The notes beneath the pieces were generated by a model. It was not told the origin of the DNA and made no database searches. It saw nothing but the letters and a program-made list of their open reading frames with translations. DNA of 64,000 nucleotides from Bordetella genomosp. 13 (GTDB lineage: Bacteria; Pseudomonadota; Gammaproteobacteria; Burkholderiales; Burkholderiaceae_B), in contig NZ_CP021111.1 in the NCBI RefSeq assembly GCF_002119665.1, positions 1,488,001 to 1,552,000 on the forward strand, written 5' to 3'. Positions 10,079-20,146 of this stretch are shown in pieces. Each line of letters begins with the position of its first letter. Position 1 is the first letter of the stretch. The translations under genes were made by a program, and so were the position numbers.

Positions 10079-10106
10079 AGGCGGCGGTTCCGGTGAACCG
10101 CCGCCT
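10079..10106. terminator. Perfect hairpin between ugpB and ugpA (attenuator or partial terminator)
   Basis: AGGCGGCGGTTC (10079-10090), a four-base loop, and GAACCGCCGCCT (10095-10106) form a perfect 12-bp stem. No long T-run follows on the minus strand. In binding-protein operons such a hairpin after the first gene typically protects the upstream mRNA and lowers expression of downstream genes, giving an excess of binding protein. Confidence 0.65.
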
Positions 10107-10193
10107 TCGTGGATAACGGCCGCGCGCGGCGCGGCTTGAATCGGAACGTCGAATGAACGTCCGCGCTACCTCCGGGCCCCGGGGCGGCGGGAC

Positions 10194-11507
10194 TCAGTTG
10201 GCGCTCTTCTGGAACTTCTCGAGCAGTTCGTCGCCCCGCTTCGTGATGTTGGCCAGGCCATCCTTGGCCGTGGTCTTGCCCGAGACGATGCGCTCGATCT
10301 CGGCATCCTCGATCTCGCGGATCTGCGGCAGGAAGCCCAGGCGAACGCCGCGCGACTGCGCGGTGGTCTCGACGTTGAGCTGCTTCACGCCGACGTCGGT
10401 GCCGGGATTCTTGCCGTAGAAACCGTCCTTCAGCGTCTGCTCGTAGGCCGCCTTGGTGACGGGCACGTAGCCGGTCTCCTGGTGCCAGCGCGCGGCGATG
10501 GCGGGGCTGGCCAGGAACTTGAAGAACTTGGTCACGCCCTTGTAGACCTCGGGCTTCTTGTTGGCGAAGACCCACAGCGACGCGCCGCCGATGATGGTGT
10601 TCTGCGGCGCGCCCTTGACGTCGCCGTAGTAGGGCACGGTAGAGGTGCCGAACTCGAACTTGGCATTCTTGGCGATGTTGGCGCGCAGGCCGCTGGAACC
10701 GGTGATCATGGCGCATTTGCCGCTGATGAACAGCGAGTTCGGCTCGTCGCCGCGTCCGCCATACTGGAAGATGCCTTCCTTGCCGAGCTTGGCCAGGTTC
10801 TCCATGTGGCGCACGTGCAGGTCGGTGTTGACCGCCAGGCGCGCGTCCAGGCCGCCGAAGCCGTTGTCCTTGGTGGCGTACGGCACGTTGTGCCAGGCCG
10901 AGAACGTTTCCAGCTGCACCCACGACGGCCACGAGGTGGTGTAGCCGCATTCCTGGCCGGCGGCCTTCAGTTTCTGGCCGGCGGCGGCCAGTTCTTCCCA
11001 GGTCTTGGGCGGCTTTTCGGGATCCAGGCCGGCCTTCTTGAAGGCATCCTTGTTGTAGTAGAAAACGACCGTCGAGCTGTTGAAGGGCATCGACTCGAGC
11101 TTGCCGTCGGGCGACGAGTAGTAGCCCGCCACCGCGCCGATGAATTCCTTCGGGTCGATCGGGTCGCCCGCTTCCTCGGACATCTGCTGCACCGGCTTGA
11201 TGGCGCCCTTGGCGTACATCATGGTGGCAGTGCCGACTTCGAATACCTGCAGGATGTCGGGCGCGTTGCCGGCGCGGAACGCGGCGATGCCCGCGTTCAT
11301 CGATTCGCCGTAGTTGCCCTTGTAGACGGCCCTGACCTGGTATTCGGTGTTGCTCTTGTTGAAGTCGTTGACCAGGGCATTCACCCGGTCGCCCAGGGCG
11401 CCTTCCATGGAGTGCCAGAACTGGATTTCAGTGGCGGCATGGGCCGGCAGACCGGCCACGGCGGCCAGGATCGCGGCAGCGCCCAGCGCCAGACGAGGGG
11501 TGCGCAT
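10194..11507 (-). CDS. ugpB: UgpB, periplasmic glycerol-3-phosphate-binding protein
   Basis: A 437-residue periplasmic binding protein with a Sec signal peptide cleaved near AHA-ATEI. The UgpB family signature starts at once with [19 protein letters not shown], followed by the conserved [20 protein letters not shown] and [15 protein letters not shown]. Length equals that of E. coli UgpB (438). It is the first gene of the ugp operon, divergent from the rpn gene. Confidence 0.93.
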   Translation of the reverse strand: MRTPRLALGAAAILAAVAGLPAHAATEIQFWHSMEGALGDRVNALVNDFNKSNTEYQVRAVYKGNYGESMNAGIAAFRAGNAPDILQVFEVGTATMMYAKGAIKPVQQMSEEAGDPIDPKEFIGAVAGYYSSPDGKLESMPFNSSTVVFYYNKDAFKKAGLDPEKPPKTWEELAAAGQKLKAAGQECGYTTSWPSWVQLETFSAWHNVPYATKDNGFGGLDARLAVNTDLHVRHMENLAKLGKEGIFQYGGRGDEPNSLFISGKCAMITGSSGLRANIAKNAKFEFGTSTVPYYGDVKGAPQNTIIGGASLWVFANKKPEVYKGVTKFFKFLASPAIAARWHQETGYVPVTKAAYEQTLKDGFYGKNPGTDVGVKQLNVETTAQSRGVRLGFLPQIREIEDAEIERIVSGKTTAKDGLANITKRGDELLEKFQKSAN

Positions 11508-11745
11508 GTGAGGGTTCCTCCGTTCGTGTGCTTCGGCATCGTGGTCGATGCAAGCGACACACCTTATGAATTGTTTGTGTCAGTGGCGTGACTTTCACAT
11601 CGTCGGCGCGGCGTGTCAATTCTTCGGGCATGGCCGAACGCGGTAGCGGTACGTAGTTGCCGCAAGAGATGAAAGCGTGCACTGCGGCCGCGCGCTGGAG
11701 GCCCGATGGATAGAGTGCCCGGATGCCGCTTCCAGGAACCTCGCC

Positions 11746-12750
11746 ATGCCGCGCCACGATGCCCTGTACAAACGTCTTTTCTCGCACGCGCCGATGATGC
11801 GGGCCTTGCTGCAGGGCTTCACGCCCGAGGGCCTGGCCGGGCAGGTCGATCTGCTGTCTCTGGAGAAAGTGTCCGGCTCTTTCGTGGCGCGGGATCGACG
11901 GGCAGGCCACAGCGACCTGGTATGGCGTGCGCGCGCTGGCGCCGGAAAAGGAACCGTGTATCTGCTGCTCGAGTTCCAGTCGCGGGTCGACGCGCACATG
12001 GCGCTGCGCATGATGACGTACCTGGGCTTGTTGTACGAGGATTTGCTTCTGCAGGGCATCGGCGGAGCACGGCAACCCCTTCCGGCGGTGCTGCCGATGG
12101 TGTTGTACAGCGGTGCGCAACGCTGGCATGCGCCGCGGGAACTCGGCGAGTCGGTCGCGCCGTTTCCCGAGGGGTTGAAACCGTTTCAGCCGCGCCTGCA
12201 GTACCTGCTGGTCGATCAGGTGCGGCTGGCTCAGTCGGGCGCGCTGCCCAGCCATAACCTGGCGGCGGTTTTCTTCCAGATCCAGGCTTGGGGCTCATCC
12301 GAGTCTCTCACCCAGGCAGTGCGCACACTGTACGAAGGCACGTCGACCTCGGACGTGGCCGAGTTGCGCAGGGATTTGGTCCGATGGTTGCGTGAACAAC
12401 GTCTATTCCACGAGCAGGCCGATATGCTGCTGGAACCAGACGATGCAAGGGAGATCAGGACCATGCTGGGAAAGATGATCGAGGAAATATTGAACGAGTC
12501 GGCCAACGATGCCCGGGCGGCCGGGTGGGCGCAGGGGCTCGAGCAAGGGCGCGAGCAAGGGATCGAGCAGGGGCTCGAGCAAGGCCGCCACGCGCTGCTC
12601 GAGCAACTGCTCGCCCACCGGTTCGGCCCTTTGCCCCCGTCATTGCGTATGCGCCTGGACGCGGCATCGCCCGAGCAGCTCGGCCATTGGGCCATCGCCA
12701 TGCTCGACGCGCCCAGCCTCGACGCCGTGTTTGCCCAGCCCGCACACTGA
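11746..12750 (+). CDS. Rpn-family recombination-promoting nuclease (Transposase_31 / PD-(D/E)XK)
   Basis: A 334-residue protein of the RpnA-E/YhgA family. It starts MPRHDALYKRLFSHAPMMRALL, then GHSDLVWRAR and VYLLLEFQSRVDAHMALRM, which contain the D...ExQ nuclease core, and LPMVLYSGAQRW. These proteins are Mg-dependent DNA endonucleases, not true transposases. No terminal repeats are seen here. The C-terminal third holds a tandem QG(L/R/I)E tract. An ATG at 12463 within the gene has its own Shine-Dalgarno-like GGGAG nine bases upstream and would yield a 95-residue C-terminal product. An upstream ATG at 11677 in frame is less likely because family similarity starts at 11746. Confidence 0.88.
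   Translation: MPRHDALYKRLFSHAPMMRALLQGFTPEGLAGQVDLLSLEKVSGSFVARDRRAGHSDLVWRARAGAGKGTVYLLLEFQSRVDAHMALRMMTYLGLLYEDLLLQGIGGARQPLPAVLPMVLYSGAQRWHAPRELGESVAPFPEGLKPFQPRLQYLLVDQVRLAQSGALPSHNLAAVFFQIQAWGSSESLTQAVRTLYEGTSTSDVAELRRDLVRWLREQRLFHEQADMLLEPDDAREIRTMLGKMIEEILNESANDARAAGWAQGLEQGREQGIEQGLEQGRHALLEQLLAHRFGPLPPSLRMRLDAASPEQLGHWAIAMLDAPSLDAVFAQPAH
12532..12588 (+). repeat. Tandem 12-nt repeat inside the rpn gene
   Basis: Four and a half degenerate copies of a 12-nt unit (CAGGGGCTCGAG, CAAGGGCGCGAG, CAAGGGATCGAG, CAGGGGCTCGAG, then CAAGGCCGC) encode QGLE-QGRE-QGIE-QGLE-QGR. The period is in frame, so copy-number change would lengthen or shorten the linker without a frameshift. Confidence 0.85.
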
Positions 12751-12840
12751 GTCGCCGCGCCGATGTGCCGCTGGCGTCATCGCCGGCCGCATGGCCGCGG
12801 GTCGGCATGGCGGGAGGGGGCGGGTTTACAATTCCGTCCC

Positions 12841-13674
12841 ATGGACAACACCCTATCTATCGCCTTTATCGGCGGCGGCAACATGGCGGCCGCGCTGGCC
12901 GCGGGCCTGGCAGACAAGGTCTGCCCTGCAGGCAACCTGCACGTCGTCGACGTCAATATCGACGGCCACCAGGCCTGGCGGGCGCGCGGCGCCACCGTGG
13001 CGGCCGGGCCGGACGAGGCGCTGGCGCGCTGCAAGGTCTGGATCTACGCCGTCAAACCGCAGAACATGCGGCAGGCGGTGGCCGACACCCGCGGCCTGCT
13101 GGGCGACGACACGCTGGTGATCAGCGTGGCGGCCGGGCTGCGCGCCGACACGCTGGCGCAATGGCTGGGCGAGCCCGGCAAGCCCTGGCAGAGGCTGGTG
13201 CGCTGCATGCCCAACACGCCCGCGCTGGTGGGCGCGGGCATCACCGGCCTGGCGGCATTACCGGGCGCCAGCGCCGCCGACCGCGAGCTGGCCGGCCGTC
13301 TGCTGCAGGCGGTGGGCGAGGTGGTCTGGGTAGCCGACGATGCGGCGCTGGACGGCGTGACGGCGTTGTCGGGCAGCGGTCCGGCTTATGTGTTCCTGTT
13401 CATCGAGGCCTTGATGGCCGGCGGCCTGGCAGTGGGCCTGGACGAGGCGCAATCGCGCCAGTTGGCCCTGGCTACCCTGTCAGGCGCGGCCAAGCTGGCC
13501 GTGCAGTCCGACGATCCCCCCGCGGTGCTGCGCCAGCGTGTCACTTCCAAGGGCGGCACCACGGCCGCCGCGCTGGCGGAATTCGAGCAGGGCGGCTTCA
13601 CCGCCCTGGTCGAGCGAGCCATGCAGGCCGCCGCCCTGCGCTCCCGCGAACTGGCGGCAGAGTTCGGCAAGTGA
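12841..13674 (+). CDS. proC: ProC, pyrroline-5-carboxylate reductase
   Basis: A 277-residue NAD(P)H-dependent reductase for the last step of proline synthesis. It has an N-terminal Rossmann motif IAFIGGGNMAAALAAGL and the mid-domain VRCMPNTPALVGAGITGL. The C-terminal signature is ALSGSGPAYVFLFIEALMAGGLAVGL, followed by RVTSKGGTTAAAL. Length is normal. The stop overlaps the GTG start of the next gene (GTGA). Confidence 0.95.
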   Translation: MDNTLSIAFIGGGNMAAALAAGLADKVCPAGNLHVVDVNIDGHQAWRARGATVAAGPDEALARCKVWIYAVKPQNMRQAVADTRGLLGDDTLVISVAAGLRADTLAQWLGEPGKPWQRLVRCMPNTPALVGAGITGLAALPGASAADRELAGRLLQAVGEVVWVADDAALDGVTALSGSGPAYVFLFIEALMAGGLAVGLDEAQSRQLALATLSGAAKLAVQSDDPPAVLRQRVTSKGGTTAAALAEFEQGGFTALVERAMQAAALRSRELAAEFGK

Positions 13675-14243
13675 ACCGTCGCTATGTCCCGATGACGCCT
13701 GTCCAGTTCGCACTGGCCGTGCTGGCCATGGGCGTGGTGGTGGTGGGTTCCAACATCCTGGTGCAGGTGCCGCTGAACGACTGGCTGACCTGGGGCGGCC
13801 TGTCGTACCCGGTGGCCTTTCTCGTCACCGACCTGCTGAACCGCCGCTTCGGCCCGCAGGCGGCGCGGCGCGTGGCCTGGTGCGGTTTCGCCCTGGCGCT
13901 GGCAGTGTCGTTCTGGGTGGCATCCCCGCGCATCGCCCTGGCGTCGGGCCTGGCCTACCTGTGCGCCCAGCTCATCGACATCCGCGTCTTCGATCGCCTG
14001 CGCGATCAACGCTGGTGGCGTGCGCCCCTTCTGGCCGGCACGGCCGGCGCGCTGTGCGACACGGTGATCTTCTTCGGGGTGGCCTTCGGCGGCACCGGCC
14101 TGCCGTGGCTGACGTGGCTGCTGGGCGACCTGGCCATCAAGCTGGCCGTCAACCTCGGGATGCTGGCGCCGTTCCGTGCGCTGATGTGGAACCTGGCGCG
14201 GCCTGCAGAGGCCAGGCCGGCGCCGCTCGGGCAGGCGCGCTGA
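13671..14243 (+). CDS. VUT/YhhQ-family transporter (probable queuosine precursor transporter)
   Basis: A 190-residue membrane protein with about five or six hydrophobic segments. It shows the VUT-family PVAFLVTDLLNRRFGPQAARR motif, with the conserved D-NR-G, and GALCDTVIFFGVAF. YhhQ of E. coli imports preQ0/preQ1. The GTG start at 13671 overlaps the proC stop codon, which implies translational coupling; an internal ATG at 13692 is the alternative. Confidence 0.78.
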   Translation: MNRRYVPMTPVQFALAVLAMGVVVVGSNILVQVPLNDWLTWGGLSYPVAFLVTDLLNRRFGPQAARRVAWCGFALALAVSFWVASPRIALASGLAYLCAQLIDIRVFDRLRDQRWWRAPLLAGTAGALCDTVIFFGVAFGGTGLPWLTWLLGDLAIKLAVNLGMLAPFRALMWNLARPAEARPAPLGQAR

Positions 14244-14470
14244 GGCCGGGCGGCGTGTCCCCGCGGGAAGGGCCCAGCCCGTCCCCCTTTGTTCATCTGG
14301 ATGAAATATTGGGGATTCCACGCAGTGACACGCTGGGGGCGAGCCACGAGAATACCGCCCACGTTACCGCTCGCACAAACAGGGCGCAGAACGCAGGCAC
14401 AGAACCGCCGGGAAACCCTCCCGGCCGGATCGCAAGGCCATCCCATTCCCCTCCCGCTGGAGAAGTCTGC

Positions 14471-15586
14471 ATGAATATCGCGCAACGCTTTACCCCCCTT
14501 GCCGTTGCACTGAGCGCCCTCGTATTGGCCGGCAGCGTCCAGGCAGCCGAGACCATCAAGATCGGCATCCCCCAGCCCATGACCGGTCCCAATACCCAGT
14601 ATGGCGACCAGATCCAGGCCGGCGCGCTGACCGCGATCGAGACGATCAATGCCAAGGGCGGCGTCAAGGGCAAGCAGCTCGAGCCCATCCTGATCGACGA
14701 CGGCTGCGAGCCCAAGCAGGCGGTTCCCGCGGCCAACCGCGTGGTCAATTCCGGCGCCAAGTTCGCCGTGGCCCATGCGTGCTCGGGCGTCACCGTGCCC
14801 GCCGTCAACGTGTACGAGCAGGAGGGCATCGTCGCCATCACCCCGGGCGCCACCTCGCCGCTGGTCACCGATACCATCAAGCCGCATTTCTTCTTCCGCA
14901 CCATCGGCCGCGACGACCAGCAGGGTCCGTTCGCCGCGCGCTACGTCGCCAACACCATCAAGCCCAAGAAAGTGGCAGTCCTGCACGACAAACAGACCTA
15001 CGGGTCGGGCGTGGCCACGCAGGTCAAGGACACGCTCGAGCGCAACAAGGTGCCCGTGGCGATCTTCGAAGGCATCAACGTCGGCGACAGCGACTACTCG
15101 GCCGTCATCACCAAGCTGAAGTCGGCCGGCGTCGACTTCGTGTATTTCGGCGGCTACCACCCCGAACTGGGCTTGCTGCTGCGTCAGTCGCGCGAGCAGG
15201 GCCTGAACGTGCAGTTCATGGGTCCCGAAGGCACGGCCAACCAGGACCTGGTCGCCATCGCCGGTCCCGCCATCGATGGCCTGCTGGTCACGCTGCCGGC
15301 CGACTTCACCAAGCTGCCGGGCAACGAGGGCGTGGTGAAGGCCTTCGAGGCCAAGAAGCGCAACCCCGACGGCGCCTTCCAGATGCCCGCCTATGCGGCC
15401 GTGCAACTGATCGCCGAAGGCATCACCGCCGTGGGCGAAGACCCCGCCAAGGTGGCCGATTACCTGCACAAGACCTCCTTCAACACCGCCATCGGCAAGG
15501 TCGAGTACGACGCCAAGGGCGATCTGAAGGACTTCGAGTTCGCTGTCTACAAGTGGGACAAGGCTGGCAAGAAGACTCAGCTGTAA
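14471..15586 (+). CDS. livK: LivK-type branched-chain amino acid binding protein of the liv operon
   Basis: A 371-residue periplasmic Leu/Ile/Val-family binding protein with a Sec signal peptide ending near VQA-AE. A GGAG ribosome site precedes the ATG. Mature motifs (IGIPQPMTGPNTQYGDQ, IDDGCEPKQ, FRTIGRDDQQGP, YFGGYHPELGLLL) are shared with the solitary paralogue at 1986. It is the first gene of the livKHMGF cluster, with 128 bp to livH that include a hairpin. It delivers substrate to LivHM. Confidence 0.93.
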   Translation: MNIAQRFTPLAVALSALVLAGSVQAAETIKIGIPQPMTGPNTQYGDQIQAGALTAIETINAKGGVKGKQLEPILIDDGCEPKQAVPAANRVVNSGAKFAVAHACSGVTVPAVNVYEQEGIVAITPGATSPLVTDTIKPHFFFRTIGRDDQQGPFAARYVANTIKPKKVAVLHDKQTYGSGVATQVKDTLERNKVPVAIFEGINVGDSDYSAVITKLKSAGVDFVYFGGYHPELGLLLRQSREQGLNVQFMGPEGTANQDLVAIAGPAIDGLLVTLPADFTKLPGNEGVVKAFEAKKRNPDGAFQMPAYAAVQLIAEGITAVGEDPAKVADYLHKTSFNTAIGKVEYDAKGDLKDFEFAVYKWDKAGKKTQL

Positions 15587-15639
15587 CGCGCGCGCTGCAA
15601 TATGCGTCGTATTTGCGCAGGCGCCGGCCATCCGCCGGT

Positions 15640-15659
15640 GACCTGATGTAGTCCAGGTC
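15640..15659 (+). promoter_or_regulatory. Hairpin between livK and livH
   Basis: GACCTG and CAGGTC pair across an eight-base loop, and flanking CCGG bases can extend the stem. The position after a binding-protein gene suggests an mRNA-stability element or attenuator. There is no T-run. Confidence 0.45.
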
Positions 15660-15714
15660 CTCCGGCTCCGGGTCACATTACCGGGGCCGGAACCATTTGG
15701 AGCATTTCCCTCCC

Positions 15715-16640
15715 ATGTCAGAACTGATCCCCCAACTTACCCAGCAGTTCTTCAACGGACTGTCCCTGGGTGCGATCTACGCGCTGATCGCCATCGGCTA
15801 CACAATGGTCTACGGCATCATCGGTATGATCAACTTCGCGCACGGCGAGATCTACATGATCGGAGCCTACGTCGGCCTGGTCACGCTCACCGCGTTCGGC
15901 TTCGACAGCGGCCTGCCCGCGCCTTTCATCATCGCGGCCATGCTGCTGGTGGCCATCGCCGTCACGGGCGTGTATGGCTTCAGCGTCGAACGCGTGGCAT
16001 ACCGGCCGGTGCGCGGCAGCCCGCGTCTGGTGGCGCTCATCTCGGCCATCGGCATGTCCATCTTCCTGCAGAACTGGATGGCTCTGGGCCAGGGCGCGCG
16101 CGACATGGCCGTGCCGGCCCTGTTGTCGGGCGCGGTGCAGGTCCCGATGGGCGGGGGCTTCGACGTCACCTTGCCGTACTCGCGCATCGTCATCATCGTG
16201 GTGACGGTGGCGCTGATGATCGCGCTCACGCTCTACATCAAGCATTCCCGCATGGGCCGCGCCTCGCGCGCCTGCTCGCAGGACATGCACATGGCCAACC
16301 TGCTGGGCATCGATACCAACAAGGTCATCTCGTTCACCTTCGTGCTGGGCGCCATGCTGGCGGCCGTGGGCGGCGTGCTGATCGCCGTCACCATCGGCAA
16401 GCTCAATCCCTTCATCGGCTTCATCGCCGGCATCAAGGCGTTCACCGCCGCGGTGCTGGGCGGCATCGGCAGCATCCCCGGCGCCATGCTGGGCGGCGTG
16501 CTGCTCGGGCTGGCCGAGACCTTCGCCGCGGCATACATATCGTCGCAGTACAAGGACATCGTCGCCTTCGGACTGCTGGTGCTGATCCTGCTGTTCCGTC
16601 CTACCGGACTGCTGGGCAAACCTGAGGTGGAAAAAGTCTG

Positions 16641-16641
<1 letters not shown>
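15715..16641 (+). CDS. livH: LivH, branched-chain amino acid importer permease
   Basis: A 308-residue inner-membrane permease of the LivH family. It opens with [36 protein letters not shown], of which the FAHGE motif is diagnostic. The central [19 protein letters not shown] and the end [12 protein letters not shown] are also typical. Eight or so hydrophobic segments are seen. The TGATG overlap with livM couples translation. Confidence 0.94.
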
Positions 16642-17878
<1,237 letters not shown>

Positions 17879-17882
<4 letters not shown>

Positions 17883-18646
17883 GTGAAGCTCTGCTGAAAG
17901 TATCCGGATTGTGCATGCGCTTCGGCGGCCTGCTGGCCGTCGACACGGTGGGCTTCGAGGTCAAGCGCGACGAGGTTTTCGCCATCATCGGCCCCAACGG
18001 CGCGGGCAAGACCACGGTGTTCAACTGCGTGGGTGGTTTCTACAGGCCCACCGAGGGCGAGATCGTCATGGACGACAAGTCCATCACGGGCCTGCCCAGC
18101 CACAAGGTGGCGCGCCATGGATTGGTGCGCACCTTCCAGAACGTGCGGCTGTTCAAGCAGCTCACGGTGCTCGAGAACCTGCTGGTGGCGCAGCACACCC
18201 AGGTCGAGACGCGCCTGCTGCCCGGCCTGCTGAAGCTGAAGTCGTATCGCCAGTCAGAAGCCGATGCAGTGGCGCGCGCCGCGCAGTGGCTGGACTTCAT
18301 GGGCCTGCGCCAGTACGCCAACCGCGAGGCGGGCAACCTGGCCTACGGCCACCAGCGCCGCCTCGAGATCGCGCGCTGCATGATCACCAAGCCGCGCCTG
18401 CTCATGCTGGACGAGCCGGCCGCGGGCCTGAACCCGCAGGAAAAGCGCGATCTGCAGGCGCTGATCGACCAGTTGCGGCGCGAGTTCGGCGTCGCGGTGC
18501 TGCTGATCGAGCACGACATGAGCCTGATCATGGGAATTTCCGATCGTATCCTGGTGATGGAGCATGGCAAGCCGATTGCCACCGGCACCCCCGAGCAGGT
18601 ACGCAACGACGAACGCGTCATCAAGGCGTACCTGGGAGAGGAATGA
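17879..18646 (+). CDS. livG: LivG, branched-chain amino acid importer ATPase
   Basis: A 255-residue ABC ATPase. It carries Walker [10 protein letters not shown], the LivG-specific [18 protein letters not shown], signature [14 protein letters not shown], Walker [17 protein letters not shown] and the H-loop [10 protein letters not shown]. It is coupled on both sides by four-base overlaps with livM and livF. Confidence 0.95.
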
Positions 18647-19347
18647 TGCTGAAGCTGGAGAACATCCACACCTACTACGGTGCGATCCAGGCGCTCAACG
18701 GCGTGTCCGTCGAGATCAACAAGGGCGAGATCGTCACCCTGATCGGCGCCAACGGCGCCGGCAAGACCACGCTGCTGATGACGGTGTGCGGCAATCCGCG
18801 CGCCCGCGAAGGCCGCATCACGTTCGAGGGGCGCGACATCACCCATGCGCAGACGCACGACATCATGCGCAGCGGCATCGCGGTCTCGCCCGAAGGCCGG
18901 CGGGTCTTCAAAGACCTGACGGTGGCCGAGAACCTGATGATGGGCGGCTTCTTCTCGAACCGCCAGCAGATCGAGGAAGGGCTGGAGCACGTGTATCAGC
19001 TGTTCCCGCGCCTGAAGGAACGGGCCTCGCAGCGCGCCGGCACCATGTCCGGCGGCGAACAGCAGATGCTGGCCATTGGCCGTGCGCTGATGAGCCGTCC
19101 GCGCCTGCTGCTGCTCGATGAGCCCACGCTGGGCCTGGCCCCGCTGATCATCGCGCAGATCTTCGACATCATCCGCACCATCCGCGAGCAGGGCGTGACG
19201 GTCTTCCTGGTCGAGCAGAACGCCAACAAGGCGCTGCAGGTCGCCGACCGCGGATATGTGCTGGAAAACGGCCGGGTGGTGCTGCAGGACACCGGCGCCA
19301 ACCTGCTGGCCAATACCGACGTGCGCAAGGCGTATCTGGGCGCGTAG
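18643..19347 (+). CDS. livF: LivF, branched-chain amino acid importer ATPase
   Basis: A 234-residue ABC ATPase of the LivF type. It has Walker A GANGAGKTT, GIAVSPEGRRVFKDLTVAENL, signature MSGGEQQMLAIGRAL, Walker B LLLLDEPTLGLAPLI and H-loop VEQNANKAL. A second ATG at 18646 is equally possible. It ends the liv operon. Confidence 0.94.
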   Translation: MMLKLENIHTYYGAIQALNGVSVEINKGEIVTLIGANGAGKTTLLMTVCGNPRAREGRITFEGRDITHAQTHDIMRSGIAVSPEGRRVFKDLTVAENLMMGGFFSNRQQIEEGLEHVYQLFPRLKERASQRAGTMSGGEQQMLAIGRALMSRPRLLLLDEPTLGLAPLIIAQIFDIIRTIREQGVTVFLVEQNANKALQVADRGYVLENGRVVLQDTGANLLANTDVRKAYLGA

Positions 19348-19392
19348 GCGCATGTCCGCGCCGCTCGGCGCCGGCATGCGCAAGCGCCGGCG

Positions 19393-20133
19393 TCAGCCCA
19401 GCTTCATCGCCGGCCGGCAATGGGCGATGGCGGCCAATGCCAACGCATCGATGGAATCCGACAACGGCCCCAATCCCGCGCGCAACGCGTGCGGTATTGC
19501 CAGCGGCAGCTCGGTGCAACCCAGCACCACGGCATCCGCGCCGCGATCGCGCAGCCGGTTCACGCAGCGCACGGCGGGTACGCTGGATTCCTCCAGGCGA
19601 TTCGCCTTCACGGCGCGGATGGCGCCCATGCAGTCGGCTTCGACTTCCTCGGGCGTGGGCACGATGCATTCGTAGCCGGCCGCCTCGAGATGGCGCTGGT
19701 ACAGCCCCAGCGCCAGGGTGGCCGTGGTGCCCATGAGGCCGATGCGGCCGTTGGGCACGCCCTGGCGCTTCAGGTCGTCGACGACCGCCTGCACGATGTG
19801 CAGCACCGGCACGGAGGCGGCCGCGGCCAGTTCGTCATACCAGAGATGGGCCGTGTTGCACGGAATGGCGATGACCTGCGAGCCGGATGCCTCCAGGAAG
19901 CGGATGCCCTCCAGCATGGCCGGCAGCGGACTGGGGCCGTCCGCCATGTAGGCGGTGCTGCGGTCGGGAATGCGCGGGTCGTTGCGCAGCAGGGTGGGGA
20001 TGTGAGCCTGGTCGGAATCGGCGGGCGTGAGCGCCACCAGGCGCAGCGCGAACTGCGCGCCGGCCAGCGGGCCCATGCCGCCCAGAATGCCCAGGTAGCC
20101 TTCGCAGGCGTTCTCGAGGTTCGATGCGTTCAT
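19393..20133 (-). CDS. Aspartate/glutamate (hydantoin-type) racemase
   Basis: A 246-residue PLP-independent racemase of the Asp/Glu racemase superfamily. It begins GYLGILGGMGPLAGAQFALR. Both catalytic cysteines are present, in AIPCNTAHLWYDE and VVLGCTELPLAI. The substrate class (Asp, Glu, hydantoin) cannot be fixed. It is the last gene of a minus-strand set with a D-aminoacylase and a Bug binding protein, which suggests racemising released D-amino acids. An ATG at 20145 is an alternative start. Confidence 0.85.
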   Translation of the reverse strand: MNASNLENACEGYLGILGGMGPLAGAQFALRLVALTPADSDQAHIPTLLRNDPRIPDRSTAYMADGPSPLPAMLEGIRFLEASGSQVIAIPCNTAHLWYDELAAAASVPVLHIVQAVVDDLKRQGVPNGRIGLMGTTATLALGLYQRHLEAAGYECIVPTPEEVEADCMGAIRAVKANRLEESSVPAVRCVNRLRDRGADAVVLGCTELPLAIPHALRAGLGPLSDSIDALALAAIAHCRPAMKLG

Positions 20134-20146
20134 ACGGGCAGGCATT

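Noticed and set aside
8278..10116. Very long plus-strand frame rich in His, Gln and Arg
   Set aside because: Antisense shadow of ugpE and ugpA; high GC leaves few stops, and the residue composition is typical of an antisense frame.
12535..12600. CRISPR-like short repeats
   Set aside because: The 12-nt units are contiguous, coding and without spacers.
11746..12750. Transposable element call for the Transposase_31 protein
   Set aside because: The family is now understood as Rpn nucleases. No terminal inverted repeats or target duplications were found around it.
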